Assembly: GCA_030847615.1 (NCBI GenBank) | Contig: JAUMIR010000003.1 | Location: 75,030,001 to 75,094,000, forward strand | Direction: 5' to 3' | Length of the DNA stretch: 64,000 nucleotides | Origin: Gambelia wislizenii | Taxonomy: Eukaryota > Chordata > Lepidosauria > Squamata > Crotaphytidae | Part shown: piece after piece, positions 11,186 through 20,107 of the stretch | Numbering within the stretch: the first letter of the stretch is position 1 | Layout of the letters: each line of letters opens with the position of its first letter | Program-made: the position numbers and the translations under genes | The notes under the pieces: generated by a model | Databases searched by the model: none | The model's input: only the letters and a program-made list of their open reading frames with translations | What the model was told of the DNA's origin: nothing

Positions 11186-13269
11186 TAAAACAAAGACACT
11201 CTTCTGCAAACCAAAAGAAAAGGACCAGTAACCTTTTGTCTGTAGAACCTGCCAGGCTGAAGGGTTAATGTCTTTAATACTTAGGACGGTGGTATGTGAG
11301 CCTAGCTCAGGTTAAAATATTGTCATTGTGAAGAATGGAAATGAGGCAGACGGTAGACACCAATTAAAGTATCAGAGTTCCATTTGTTTCTATCTGCCTG
11401 GAGCAGAAATCTGCAGAGGGCAAAGGCGATGGCTAGAGGGAGAGAAAGAGATGTGAAGCTGGAGGTGGAGAGATAACCACACAGAGAAAAACACAGTGGC
11501 AGTCTGGATGCTTAGAAGGACTGAACACAGGGCCTATAAGAGAGGAATTCAGCCTGTACATGGGTCCAAGGCCTGGAGAGCGAAGGAGGGGCTTGTGAAT
11601 TTTTGACAGCTCCCTCTCTTAAAGAAAAACAACCCACAGCCCCCTTCCATTGCATTATTTTACAAAGGTTATCAAACATGTAGCTCTTCAGGTATTTTCT
11701 TGACTTTTTACCAGTACCTATTTTCCCTGTGAAACAAATGGATCATCCTTTGAAATGGGGTGTATTCACTTAGACTCCTGAATTCTGGTTGTTGATCATA
11801 GCTCACATTGACATTGTAACCAGGATGGCCACCATTTCATTATATAACATACATTTACTATGTCTTTTTTTAGGTGTAAATTTGATGTGCTCAAAATTTT
11901 TTACAACCACCCATTTAGAATGTATCCTTACAAATCAGGATGGCAGAAATGACAGGAAAGGACAAAAAAGATTTTGAGAGGAGCCCCCATCCCCCTGGGG
12001 CCTGAAAGCAGTCTTGTTTTGCCTTTCAGAATTTATCTTGGGGGCCATGGCAGTCTGCACATCAGGAATGTGAGCACTAGCAACTCACATCTTAGCCAGG
12101 GGACTACAGTACATGCAGTGACTGGGGTGGACTGTCCAGAAAGGAAGATGTAATTGCAGGAACAGGGGTGGGAATGGAGAGGGAAGTTCATAAGTCATAA
12201 TCTCCATGCCAAGCTTGTGTCTGAATCCTGAACGCCAGAATTTCAAAAAGGAATGAACTGGTCATGCAATAGTGAATTTGCATACTTTCTAAAAATGTCC
12301 AAGTGACAGATTCTGCAATCATTGTGTAAAGTATATGGTCCTTGTACTTCCTAGCTTCCAAACAGGTAGCTGCTGTGTTTGCCTATTGTGTCTAAACCAG
12401 CAAAGAGCCTGAAGGACTGACAATTTTATTGTGTCACAGTTTTTCATGGATTAGAATCCTCTATGTCAACTGCAATCCATGTGAATTTATGCCATAATGA
12501 ATGTATTCGTCTTGTGCCATAGTGCTCTTTGTTGTTTATATTTTCCAGTGGTATGGATGGAGTAGAAGAGACTCTGCATCACAGGTTCAGTGTCTCCCTC
12601 CTGGTGGCTGGACAATGTAGATGGATTTTTCATGGTATGACTGTAAGCTGGGGGAACTGGTCTGGAGCAATAGGAAGCAATTACCGTCCTGCTGAGCCCA
12701 ACCCTAATCCCCTCAAACAGCACAAGGAACAGGCATGCCAAACATGCCTCAATCAGGTTAAAGTGTGAAGTTGGGATTAGCCAAGAGAATGAGAGTCTAA
12801 CAAATACCAATGCACCCCCTCTCCTGCTTGCACCAGGCTCAAATTGGCCGTAGGGCAAGAGATTAAGTGCCTGCTTGTCTGCCTGAGTGGACTCCCCACT
12901 GGGAAGGTAGTGTCCTAAAGATGTCAGATGGTTTGGCTTCACTCCTTGATGAGGGCTGGCCAGAATCTCACACTGGGGAAGCCTTGCTTCTTGTTGCAAT
13001 CAAGGCACCTATCCCAGCTATGGCTCTCCAAGTGGCTCATGTCCAAAGCACACAGGGAGTAGTGTTGGGAGCAAAGACAAAGCTGGGTAGGACATAGAGG
13101 AAAGCATTGGTTGCTTGGAAAAGTATTCCAGTGCCATTAATTCTTTAATGGTGGAAGAGGAAAAACATGAATTCAAAAATCAAGCCAGGTTGACTTCTAT
13201 AGCCTGGTCCTGCCTGACTTAAAGGAATGTTTGGATCAGACATACGTAGGTGTAGACAGTTTCTCAGAC
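11186..13269. other. no gene seen
   Basis: Two kilobases without a recognised exon or repeat. The minus strand has an open run of about 170 codons (12999-12487) with no recognisable domain, judged a chance frame. Confidence 0.4.
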
Positions 13270-13466
13270 CAGGGGTTGGCAAAGTGTGCCCCCCTCATAT
13301 GCTTTTGTGGCCTTTAATACCTCCAGAATCCTCAGACCATTTTCTGGCCAAAAAGAAGAGGGCAAATTGTTCCTGATGCAACAATTTCCCCCTTAAGTAG
13401 GTTACAAGACTATCCTGTACTGTTTAACATTTAAAATCCATCTTTGAGAACCAGAAGTGGACTTCC
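13270..13466. mobile_element. hAT-like non-autonomous element, left part (split by the copia element)
   Basis: It starts CAGGGGTTGGCAAAGTG, the inverted match of CACAGTTGCCCATCCCTG at the far end (19218). The flanks TTCTCAGAC (left) and TTCTAGAC (right) are a nearly matching 8-bp target duplication, as expected for hAT. Removing the copia insertion leaves an element of about 300 bp. Confidence 0.65.
13462..13466. repeat. target-site duplication CTTCC (left)
   Basis: Five-base direct repeat that recurs immediately after the other LTR, fixing the element ends. Confidence 0.85.
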
Positions 13467-14059
13467 TATTGGAAAATTAATATTGTTTAAAATACCAGGG
13501 TATGTTGTCCCTGTTTAAACATCCACACTGTACTTCACACGCTAGTGGAGAATACAGCCAGTTTAGCAGAGTTCAAAACAAACGCAGCAGCATGTAGCGT
13601 TAGATTGTTAGCATACATATAAAACCACAGCTTAGTAAATAACCAAACACCCTTTGTCTTTTCCCAAGTTGTTTAACTAGCAAAATAACCACTCAAGACT
13701 CAAAAGTTAGTTTTAAAAGTACAAAAACTTCTTTACTCACAGTTAGAGAGCTCATTCTTGGCAGGTATAAGCAACTCCATCAAAATAAACTAAAACTACT
13801 TAAAAATGCTTAAAAACCACATTGTTACAAAACTATATTCAGGACTCCACTGGCTGGGGCCCTCTCAGTTCAAAGGCTATGTGGTTTGTTAAAGGAGCAT
13901 GGCTTCTGGAACAAAGAAGGAAACTCAGACACTCCCCTTCATTCCAGATCTCCAATAGCAAAACTTCAGGAAGTTACATCATCTCATCTCATTCTTAGTT
14001 AACCCTTTTAGTAGCAAAACCATTTCCACTTATTGGACTGCACACTATATTTTCCAACA
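13467..14059 (-). mobile_element. copia element 3' LTR
   Basis: In element sense (minus strand) it begins TGTTGGAAAATATAG and ends ATTTTCCAATA, so the ends are near-inverted repeats. It differs from the other LTR by about four substitutions and one small complex indel near 13731-13741. It is 593 bases against 599. The beginning TGTTGG is shared with Drosophila copia LTRs. Confidence 0.9.
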
Positions 14060-14081
14060 CCCCCTCTCAGTCCAATAAGTG
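14027..14081 (-). promoter_or_regulatory. 14-bp perfect hairpin spanning polypurine tract and LTR edge
   Basis: The arms are CACTTATTGGACTG (14027-14040) and CAGTCCAATAAGTG (14068-14081), exact reverse complements with a 27-base loop. The loop holds the LTR terminus and the purine run. One arm lies in the LTR and the other in internal DNA, so the full hairpin exists only at the element's 3' end. Confidence 0.75.
14060..14067 (-). promoter_or_regulatory. polypurine tract
   Basis: In element sense AGAGGGGG lies directly before the 3' LTR, which is the required place for the plus-strand DNA primer. Confidence 0.8.
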
Positions 14082-14714
14082 AGATATAAGTCCAAACTTT
14101 GCACGTAATCTCTGGAACGCATCTCTTGGCAGTGGTCTGGTCAGGATACCCACTGTCATGTCGTTCGCTGCACAGTACTTCAACCTCACAATGTCTTCTC
14201 TCACCAACTGGCACACGTTATGATATTTGGTTCCAATATACTTATTACGTGGCATCATTTTCCCACTTTCAGACAACTTAACACAATTTAAATTGGTCTC
14301 AAACACCTGAGTTGGTTTCTGTTCTAAAATGCTAAAATCAAGAAACAATTTATCAAGCCATTGCATTTCTCTACAGGCCTCTGCCAAAGAAACAAAATTT
14401 GCTTTAACATTTGAATGTGACATAATCTCTTATCTATGACTTGCCCACGATATGGGTGCAGCCCCATACAGAAATAGATAACCACTTGTTGAACACAATC
14501 TACTATCAACACCAGCCCATTCAGTGTCTGAAAAACAAACAAGATTTGGATTAGCATTAGCAGGCAATCTCAATTGAAAATCCATTGACCCCTTTAAATA
14601 TTTCACAATGTGTTTCACTCCAACCCAATCTTCTTTGGTTGGCTCACTGACTTTTCTGCTAAGAATTACTACAGTATGAGCTATGTCTGGCCTACTATTT
14701 GTAGCTAGATACAA
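14067..14714 (-). pseudogene. copia RNase H and pol C-terminus, broken
   Basis: Two same-frame open stretches (14714-14430 and 14423-14067) are separated by a stop. The first has NSRPDIAHTVVILSRKV and HIVKYLKGS, the usual connection region after the reverse transcriptase, then SDTEWAGVDSR, where most copia RNases H have DADWAG. The second begins with a KANFVSLAEACRE-like segment and continues to ILTRPLPRDAFQRLRAKFG, the conserved end of copia pol. The reading ends beside the polypurine tract, as expected. Confidence 0.8.
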
Positions 14715-14740
14715 CAGCTTTCAAATTGCTTTTCTGTACA

Positions 14741-15115
14741 TTATATTGTTTGGCAAAAGTTCATTATTCTCACTGTTTTTAATAAGTCTGTTCTCATTGG
14801 GGTGTCCACAGGGCGGGCATCTTGCATGCCTAAAGTTTTCAGCAGGTCAACAATCTTCTGCTTTTGACTCAAAAGGAAAGATCCATCCTTGTCTCTTTGA
14901 ATTTGTATCCCCAGATAAAATGTAGCATCTCCTAGTTCCTTCAGCTCCACTTCTTTGTTCAAACTCTTCACTACTTCTCTGTAGTCAGCATTTCTCTGTG
15001 TAGCAATAATCAAATCATCAACATAAGTCAAAACAAAAGTTGAAAAACCATCTCTGAATCTTGTGTACAAACATGGGTCTGCTTCTCCTTGTTTAAACCC
15101 TAAATCCTGTAACAT
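14741..15115 (-). pseudogene. copia reverse transcriptase, C-terminal half (YVDD)
   Basis: It contains LTYVDDLIIA, the catalytic YVDD box, preceded by FKQGEADPCLYTR and followed by LGDATFYLGIQIQRD. All are standard copia reverse transcriptase blocks. It is out of frame with the N-terminal half because of a 10-base tandem repeat at the junction. At its own C-terminus the frame is lost again before the RNase H region. Confidence 0.85.
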
Positions 15116-15518
15116 CCTGTAACATCCTGTCTAACTTCTTGTTCCAGGCAAAAGCGGCTTGCTTGAGTCCATAGAGCCCTTTCTTAAGTGTACAGACAAA
15201 ATGTGGCCTTTCTTGGTCCACAAAACCTGCTGGTTGTCTCATATACAACTCTTCCTGAATTTCTCCATGCAAGAATGCTGTCTTGACATCAACATGCTTT
15301 ACAGTCATTTGTTTTGATGCAGCTAAAGTAAACAACAGTCTTATAGTACTATGTTTCACTACTGGACCAAATACTTCATCATAATCAATTCCAAACCTCT
15401 GTGAAAAACCTTGTGAAACCAACCTTGCCTTATAGCGTTCTACATTACCTTCTGCATCTTGTTTCAGTTTAAATACCCACTTGCATCCTATGGCTTTCTG
15501 TAAGAGTCCATGTTTCAT
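15093..15518 (-). pseudogene. copia reverse transcriptase, N-terminal half
   Basis: It shows IGCKWVFKLKQDAEG, YKARLVSQGFSQRFGIDYDE, VDVKTAFLHGEIQEELYM and KKGLYGLKQA, the successive conserved blocks of copia reverse transcriptase, including the first catalytic Asp (VDVKTAF). Upstream, the link to the integrase frame is broken by a stop codon near 15544 and a frame change. Confidence 0.88.
15105..15132. repeat. 10-bp tandem repeat (TAACATCCTG) inside pol
   Basis: The unit TAACATCCTG occurs in direct succession with partial flanking copies. It lies exactly where the reverse transcriptase frame changes, so an extra 10-base unit explains that lesion. Confidence 0.85.
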
Positions 15519-15543
15519 TCTTGTGCAGCGCCTCTATTTCCTC

Positions 15544-16128
15544 TTATGCTGCCTTCTTCCATTGAGCTGCCTCATCCGGCGACATCTGCTCAATCTCCTC
15601 TATTTTCTTTGGTTCCTTAGGTAACACCACCCCTGCAAGGAAGCCATATCTCTGTGGGGGGACTCCTCTGTTAGGTCTGAGTTCATACCTGGGATGTTCC
15701 TGATTCTGATCCTGGTGACTTCCTTCCTGTTCAGCATCTCCTTCGCCACCATCCAGATCGATCAGATCAGCTCCCACACGATTCTCTGAAACGTAATGCT
15801 GCGCTAAAGATTCACTTTCTGCTTCTGAAATCACAGACATGTTATCCTCCTGTTCATAGAAATCAACCTTATCCTCTTCTTGAAAATCAATCACAGTTCC
15901 TGTTAAATTAACTTTTCTGCTTTCATCAAAATATACCACATGTCTGCTATATACTCTACCAGTCTGTAAGTTCATCACTCTGTAGTTTCTTGTGCCACTT
16001 TCACATCCAATCAGCATCATCTCTTCAGTTGCTGGATCCAGTTTTCCTCTGAGTTCCCTTGGAACATATGCATATGCAATACACCCAAATGTTCTAATGT
16101 GTTTAATGATGGGGGTCTCCCATGCCAA
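15544..16128 (-). pseudogene. copia integrase C-terminal region and linker to reverse transcriptase
   Basis: It begins near HIRTFGCIAYAYVPRELRGKL, the conserved post-integrase copia segment, then EEMMLIGCESGTRNYRV, and continues through an acidic linker rich in Glu and Asp. It overlaps the protease-integrase frame at 16017-16128 but in another register. The true reading crosses between the two near 16110. It ends at a TAA near 15544. Confidence 0.8.
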
Positions 16129-17237
16129 ATCTCAAAAGGTGTTTTCTCTGCGCCTTTTGTGGGTAGGCAATTCTGTAAGTAATTAGCTGTAGCAATAGCA
16201 TTGCCCCACATACTATTAGGTAGTCCAGCATTGGCCAAAAGACACCTTGTCATCTCAATTAGTGTACGAAATTTTCTTTCAGCAATAGAGTTCAGTTCTG
16301 GAGTATAAGACACAGTCTTAATATGTTGTATTCCATTCTCTCTCAAGAATTGTTGTGTATCATGTGATAGGTACTCACCACCTCGATCACTCTTCACAGC
16401 TTTGGGATTCCTTCCAAATATATATCTCACCATGGCAACATACGCATGCAGTGCATCACACATCTCGCTCTTTTGTTTGAACAGGTATATCACGCTGTAT
16501 TTTGAAAAATCATCTGTGAAGGTTAATACATATCTATTTCCTCCAAATGAGGGCACTCTCATTGGTCCCATTATATCAGAATGAATGAGGTCCAGAACTC
16601 TGTTGGACCTTTTCTCAGTTCTCTCTGGAAATGAAGGCCTTGTTGCCTTTTGTTCAACATACACTATGCATCTCTGTGCATTGTTATTATTCTGTTGCCT
16701 TTTTACCTTGATTCCTGTTGCCAAACGTTTCTCTTGAAGTTCCATAATTGCATTGCAGTCACGATGCCCAAGACGTTTATGCCATAAATCCACGCCCTCT
16801 TCATTAGTATAGCTTGTCTGCGCTACATAGGCTTGTTTATCTGGAGGAGTAAAAAATTTTAAAAGACCATCATTATCCTTATGTGCCTTTAAGTATATGT
16901 TTCCATTTTTGTCATTAAATACAGTGCACACATCTCTTTGAAACAATACTGAAAATTCTTTTTCTGCGAAAGCTGAAACACTCAAAAGATTTGTTTTTAA
17001 TTCTTTAACATAATCGACATTCTCCAGTATTTGTGATTCACATCCATCATGTGCTGTAAGATTCAACTTAAAAGTCCCAACTGCCTGTATGGGAATTTTA
17101 GATCCATCAGCAATTTGTAACTCTCCATTATTATTATTATTTAACTCTATGAAATTATTTGCAGAATTTCTGCAATGATTTGTGCTCCCAGAATCCACTA
17201 CCCATTTACTTTTTCCATTATTACTCTTATTTTTTGT
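16017..17237 (-). pseudogene. copia protease and integrase core
   Basis: The frame opens after a stop at 17238-17240 and soon reads KWVVDSGSTNHC, the aspartic protease active site (DSG). The GAG-pre-integrase block LWHKRLGHRDCNAI follows. The integrase core shows the three acidic residues in context: HSDIMGP, VKSDRGGEY and NSIAERKFRT. The frame is lost near FEIWHGRPPS, after which the same protein continues in another register. The gag frame ends about 30 bases upstream without overlapping this one, so gag and pol are disconnected. Confidence 0.88.
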
Positions 17238-17269
17238 TTATCATTATTATCCACAGCATGAAAAACTTT

Positions 17270-18166
17270 TCATAAAGCAAACATACTCACTTTCTCTTTG
17301 TCTCTGTTTGAATTCCTTTGTACACACTGCCCCCTCTTGACAGAAACTGGTTCTGTAAATTCACTCTGAGCAAGCATGGTCCTTTGTTGAAATGCTTTGT
17401 TACTAGTTTGGGGGAAATGCTGCCCCCTCTGGCTAAAATCTCCACTTGCTCTGCACATCCTGGCAATATGCCCAACTTCATTACATTTAAAACAACGAAT
17501 TTCCTTTTGCTTGCTTGTGGGAGGCATATTCCTTTGTTGTTTGTTAGCCATGTAACTTGACACACTTAGTTTTTGTTTATCAACATATCTCTCTGATGGC
17601 TGACTGTGATCTAAGCATTTAAGCCTAAAATGTGCCAATACTTCATTCAATGTTAATCCAGCTGTGTTATCAATCAAACTTTGAAATGCATGAAAATTAC
17701 TACCCAATGTCCAAGTAAAATAGGCAATTTTCTGCCCTTCACTTCCAATCAAATTCATAGCACTCATCCTTTCTAATATCCCTAAAAATCTTTTGATATG
17801 TGGCTCACAGTCTCTTTTAGAATTAATCCTTAGATTCATCATGTCTCTAATGGCCAGATTTTGCACTTTAGGTGAATCAACTTGATATATTTCTCTCAAT
17901 GTGTCCAGCATAGATTTAGCTGTTTCACAAGATACAATGTAGATCAGTTGTTCATATCTTAAACTTTGGAAAATTATCTCTCTGGCTCCAGCATCTTTAT
18001 TGCGCCAAATTCTTCTCTCTTCCTGACCTTGTGGCTCTGGTTTTCTTATTGCATCTAAAAACTTATTTGCTTCAATTCGTGTTTCTACAAACTTTAACCA
18101 CAACTGGTATGTCTCTGGCTCCAAATCCACCACACTTTTTAATCTTAGCTCCTCTGCTGCAGCCAT
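17270..18166 (-). CDS. copia gag protein
   Basis: An open frame of 298 residues starts at ATG (MAAAEELRLKSVVDL) and ends in TGA. The N-terminal two thirds resemble the copia capsid, with WLKFVETRIEANKFLDAI and later AYFTWTLGSNFHAF segments. Around residues 225-238 there is a nucleocapsid zinc knuckle CFKCNEVGHIARMC, fitting C-x2-C-x4-H-x4-C. It is complete in length for a copia gag and is the only element gene without an internal break. It would package the element RNA. A protein in the family normally continues into pol, which here is out of frame. Confidence 0.85.
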   Translation of the reverse strand: MAAAEELRLKSVVDLEPETYQLWLKFVETRIEANKFLDAIRKPEPQGQEERRIWRNKDAGAREIIFQSLRYEQLIYIVSCETAKSMLDTLREIYQVDSPKVQNLAIRDMMNLRINSKRDCEPHIKRFLGILERMSAMNLIGSEGQKIAYFTWTLGSNFHAFQSLIDNTAGLTLNEVLAHFRLKCLDHSQPSERYVDKQKLSVSSYMANKQQRNMPPTSKQKEIRCFKCNEVGHIARMCRASGDFSQRGQHFPQTSNKAFQQRTMLAQSEFTEPVSVKRGQCVQRNSNRDKEKVSMFAL

Positions 18167-18493
18167 TCTTCTCTCACCTACAGCCAGGCAAGCCTTTCTC
18201 TCTCTGTTTTGTTAATGAGCAGCAAATGGCTCTCCTTTTACTTCCTTTTTGACTCAGGAGCCATAAAAAAAATCTCTGCCAGCTCTCTCAACTCTCTTTG
18301 TTCCCTCAGGGAAAAACAACAAGACTGCTTTTTGTTTAAAATCAGCTTCACTTGGGAAAGGGTGAAAACCCACGCTTTTCTTTACTTTTAAAATAACAAA
18401 CCACGAAAAATTTTGGTTATCTAAGCAAAACACACAAAATCCAAAACTCTTCAAAATTTAAAATCAAAAATATGCAGCTTAAACATTCATAAA

Positions 18494-18506
18494 CTGGGCC
18501 CATAAC
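18494..18506 (-). promoter_or_regulatory. primer-binding site for initiator tRNA-Met (internal, anticodon arm)
   Basis: The plus strand reads CTGGGCCCATAAC, 13 bases identical to the anticodon arm of vertebrate initiator tRNA-Met around its CAT anticodon, so the element strand is complementary to it. It ends one base before the 5' LTR. The final C corresponds to tRNA position 39, where the half-tRNA primer of Drosophila copia ends. The tRNA sequence is from memory. Confidence 0.8.
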
Positions 18507-18507
18507 T

Positions 18508-19106
18508 TATTGGAAAATTAATATTATTTAAAATACCAGGGTATGTTGTCCCTGTTTAAACATCCACACTGTACTTCACACGCTAGTGGAGAATACAGCC
18601 AGTTTAGCAGAGTTCAAAACAAACGCAGCAGCATGTAGCGTTAGATTGTTAGCATACATATAAAACCACAGCTTAGTAAATAACCAAACACCCTTTGTCT
18701 TTTCCCAAGTTGTTTAACTAGCAAAATAACCACTCAAGACTCAAAAGTTAGTTTAAAAAGTACAAATTTTTTACTCACTTTACTCACAGTTAGAGAGCTC
18801 ATTCTTGGCAGGTATAAGCAACTCCATCAAAATAAACTAAAACTACTTAAAAATGCTTAAAAACTACATTGTTACAAAACTATATTCAGGACTCCACTGG
18901 CTGGGGCCCTCTCAGTTCAAAGGCTATGTGGTTTGTTAAAGGAGCATGGCTTCTGGAACAAAGAAGGAAACTCAGACACTCCCCTTCATTCCAGATCTCC
19001 AATAGCAAAACTTCAGGAAGTTACATCATCTCATCTCATTCTTAGTTAACCCTTTTAGTAGCAAAACCATTTCCACTTATTGGACTGCAAACTATATTTT
19101 CCAACA
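18508..19106 (-). mobile_element. copia element 5' LTR
   Basis: It is 599 bases and nearly identical to the other LTR. In element sense it starts TGTTGGAAAATATAG. Promoter and polyadenylation signals would lie here, but I could not place a clear TATA box with confidence. Confidence 0.9.
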
Positions 19107-19111
19107 CTTCC
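19107..19111. repeat. target-site duplication CTTCC (right)
   Basis: Exact repeat of the five bases before the left LTR. Confidence 0.85.
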
Positions 19112-19218
19112 AGTCACTTCAGCAGGTGAGGGAGATATTTTTCAGTAGTTTATGCAGCCCGCAGAGGGTCCTGAGGCATAAAAGTGGTCCCCAGACCTGC
19201 CACAGTTGCCCATCCCTG
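19107..19218. mobile_element. hAT-like non-autonomous element, right part
   Basis: Right portion of the element split by copia. It ends CACAGTTGCCCATCCCTG and is followed by TTCTAGAC, which nearly repeats the left flank. Confidence 0.6.
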
Positions 19219-19249
19219 TTCTAGACTGAGGTCCAAGAAATGTAGTAAG

Positions 19250-19352
19250 GATTCAAAGACGTAGCCCTGTTAGTCTGTATCAGCATGCCAAGGAATCTGG
19301 TAGTATCTTTGAGACTAACTGGGAGAAAGAAGTTTGTAGCATAAACTTTCGC
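19250..19352 (-). repeat. interspersed repeat tail, inverted copy
   Basis: The reverse complement carries GCTACAAACTTCTTTCTCCC and AGTTAGTCTCAAAGATAC, closely matching the plus-strand copy at 19940-20048. The two face each other across the element at 19364-19933. Confidence 0.6.
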
Positions 19353-19363
19353 AGACTCAGGGC

Positions 19364-19933
19364 TTGTCTACACAAAGGGGGGGGGAATGGACTGCTCCAC
19401 AGTAATAGCAAATCACAGCAGCTGCAACCTGTCTTAATGGTTTTACTGCCCCATAAACTTTGCTTGCCTGTAGCTGAGACAGCTGCTGCCACTTTCTGCC
19501 ACCAAACTTTTTTTTTTTTTTAAACATTATTTCTATGGTGGGCACAAGTGATATTCCACCTTTCTAAAAAGAGAGAGAGAGAAAGATAGCATAAACCCCA
19601 ATTTTATCACCTTAACAATACTTCCTAAGGTGAAAATCCAACATGGCGGCAGCGGGTGCTTAGCCTATAAACCGCCCCCTCCCCCTGCACTCGTCCAGCC
19701 AATCATGTTTGCACTTTGTCTTGCATGGGGAAGCAATTCATGTTGAATTGCTTGTCTTAACAAGCAAAAATGCGCATATCACTGGAGCTTTTTTTAAAAG
19801 TTGGGAAAAGCCATGTAGTTTTTCCTCGTTTTGGCCCCCCTCCTTCACAATATGGTGAGACAATGTGGGATCCCTTTAAGGCAGCTTGTTTTCTGAGCAA
19901 ATTCTGTGAGGAGTATTTTCACCGTATGGACAA
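19364..19933. mobile_element. 570-bp non-autonomous DNA transposon, copy A
   Basis: The ends TTGTCTACAC and GTATGGACAA are imperfect inverted repeats. The whole element is similar to 42838-43434, with shared blocks AAATCACAGCAGCTGCA, TAAGGTGAAAA, CTCGTCCAGCCAATCATG and GTGAGGAGTATTTT. Two hairpins are kept: CACCTTA/TAAGGTG (19608-19632) and AAGCAATTC/GAATTGCTT (19731-19753). No coding region is present. Confidence 0.65.
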
Positions 19934-19939
19934 CCTCTC

Positions 19940-20048
19940 AAGTCTATTTCATGCATCTGATGAAGTAGACTGAGTCTACAAAAACGTTTGCTACAAACTT
20001 CTCCCCCCCCCCCAGTTAGTCTCAAGGTCCCACAAGGTTCCTTGGTAT
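19940..20048 (+). repeat. interspersed repeat tail (GATGAAGTAGACTGAGTCT type)
   Basis: It starts CATCTGATGAAGTAGACTGA and ends TTCCTTGGTATG with a C-homopolymer in the middle. It resembles a widespread amniote retroelement 3' end whose parent I cannot name securely. Confidence 0.55.
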
Positions 20049-20107
20049 GTAGTAAAGGTGTGCTATATTTTCTTGGCAAAATACCCCCATACTTTGCTGT
20101 TGACCCA

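Larger units (their letters stand above)
13467..19106 (-). mobile_element. full-length Ty1/copia LTR retrotransposon
   Basis: A 5640-base element on the minus strand has two nearly identical LTRs and a 5-bp target duplication. Its gene order is gag, protease, integrase, reverse transcriptase, RNase H, with integrase before reverse transcriptase as is diagnostic of copia. The primer site lies beside the right LTR and the polypurine tract beside the left. The coding region is interrupted by several stops and frame changes, so this copy makes no complete polyprotein. It is inserted in a small hAT element inside the presumed SLIT1 intron, antisense to the gene. Copia elements are generally a minor component of vertebrate genomes. 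Confidence 0.93.

Noticed and set aside
12487..12999. 170-codon open frame on the minus strand
   Set aside because: No recognisable domain or splice context; judged chance.
18494..18506. Possible tRNA-Met gene
   Set aside because: Only 13 bases match and no cloverleaf follows; the position beside an LTR makes it a primer site.
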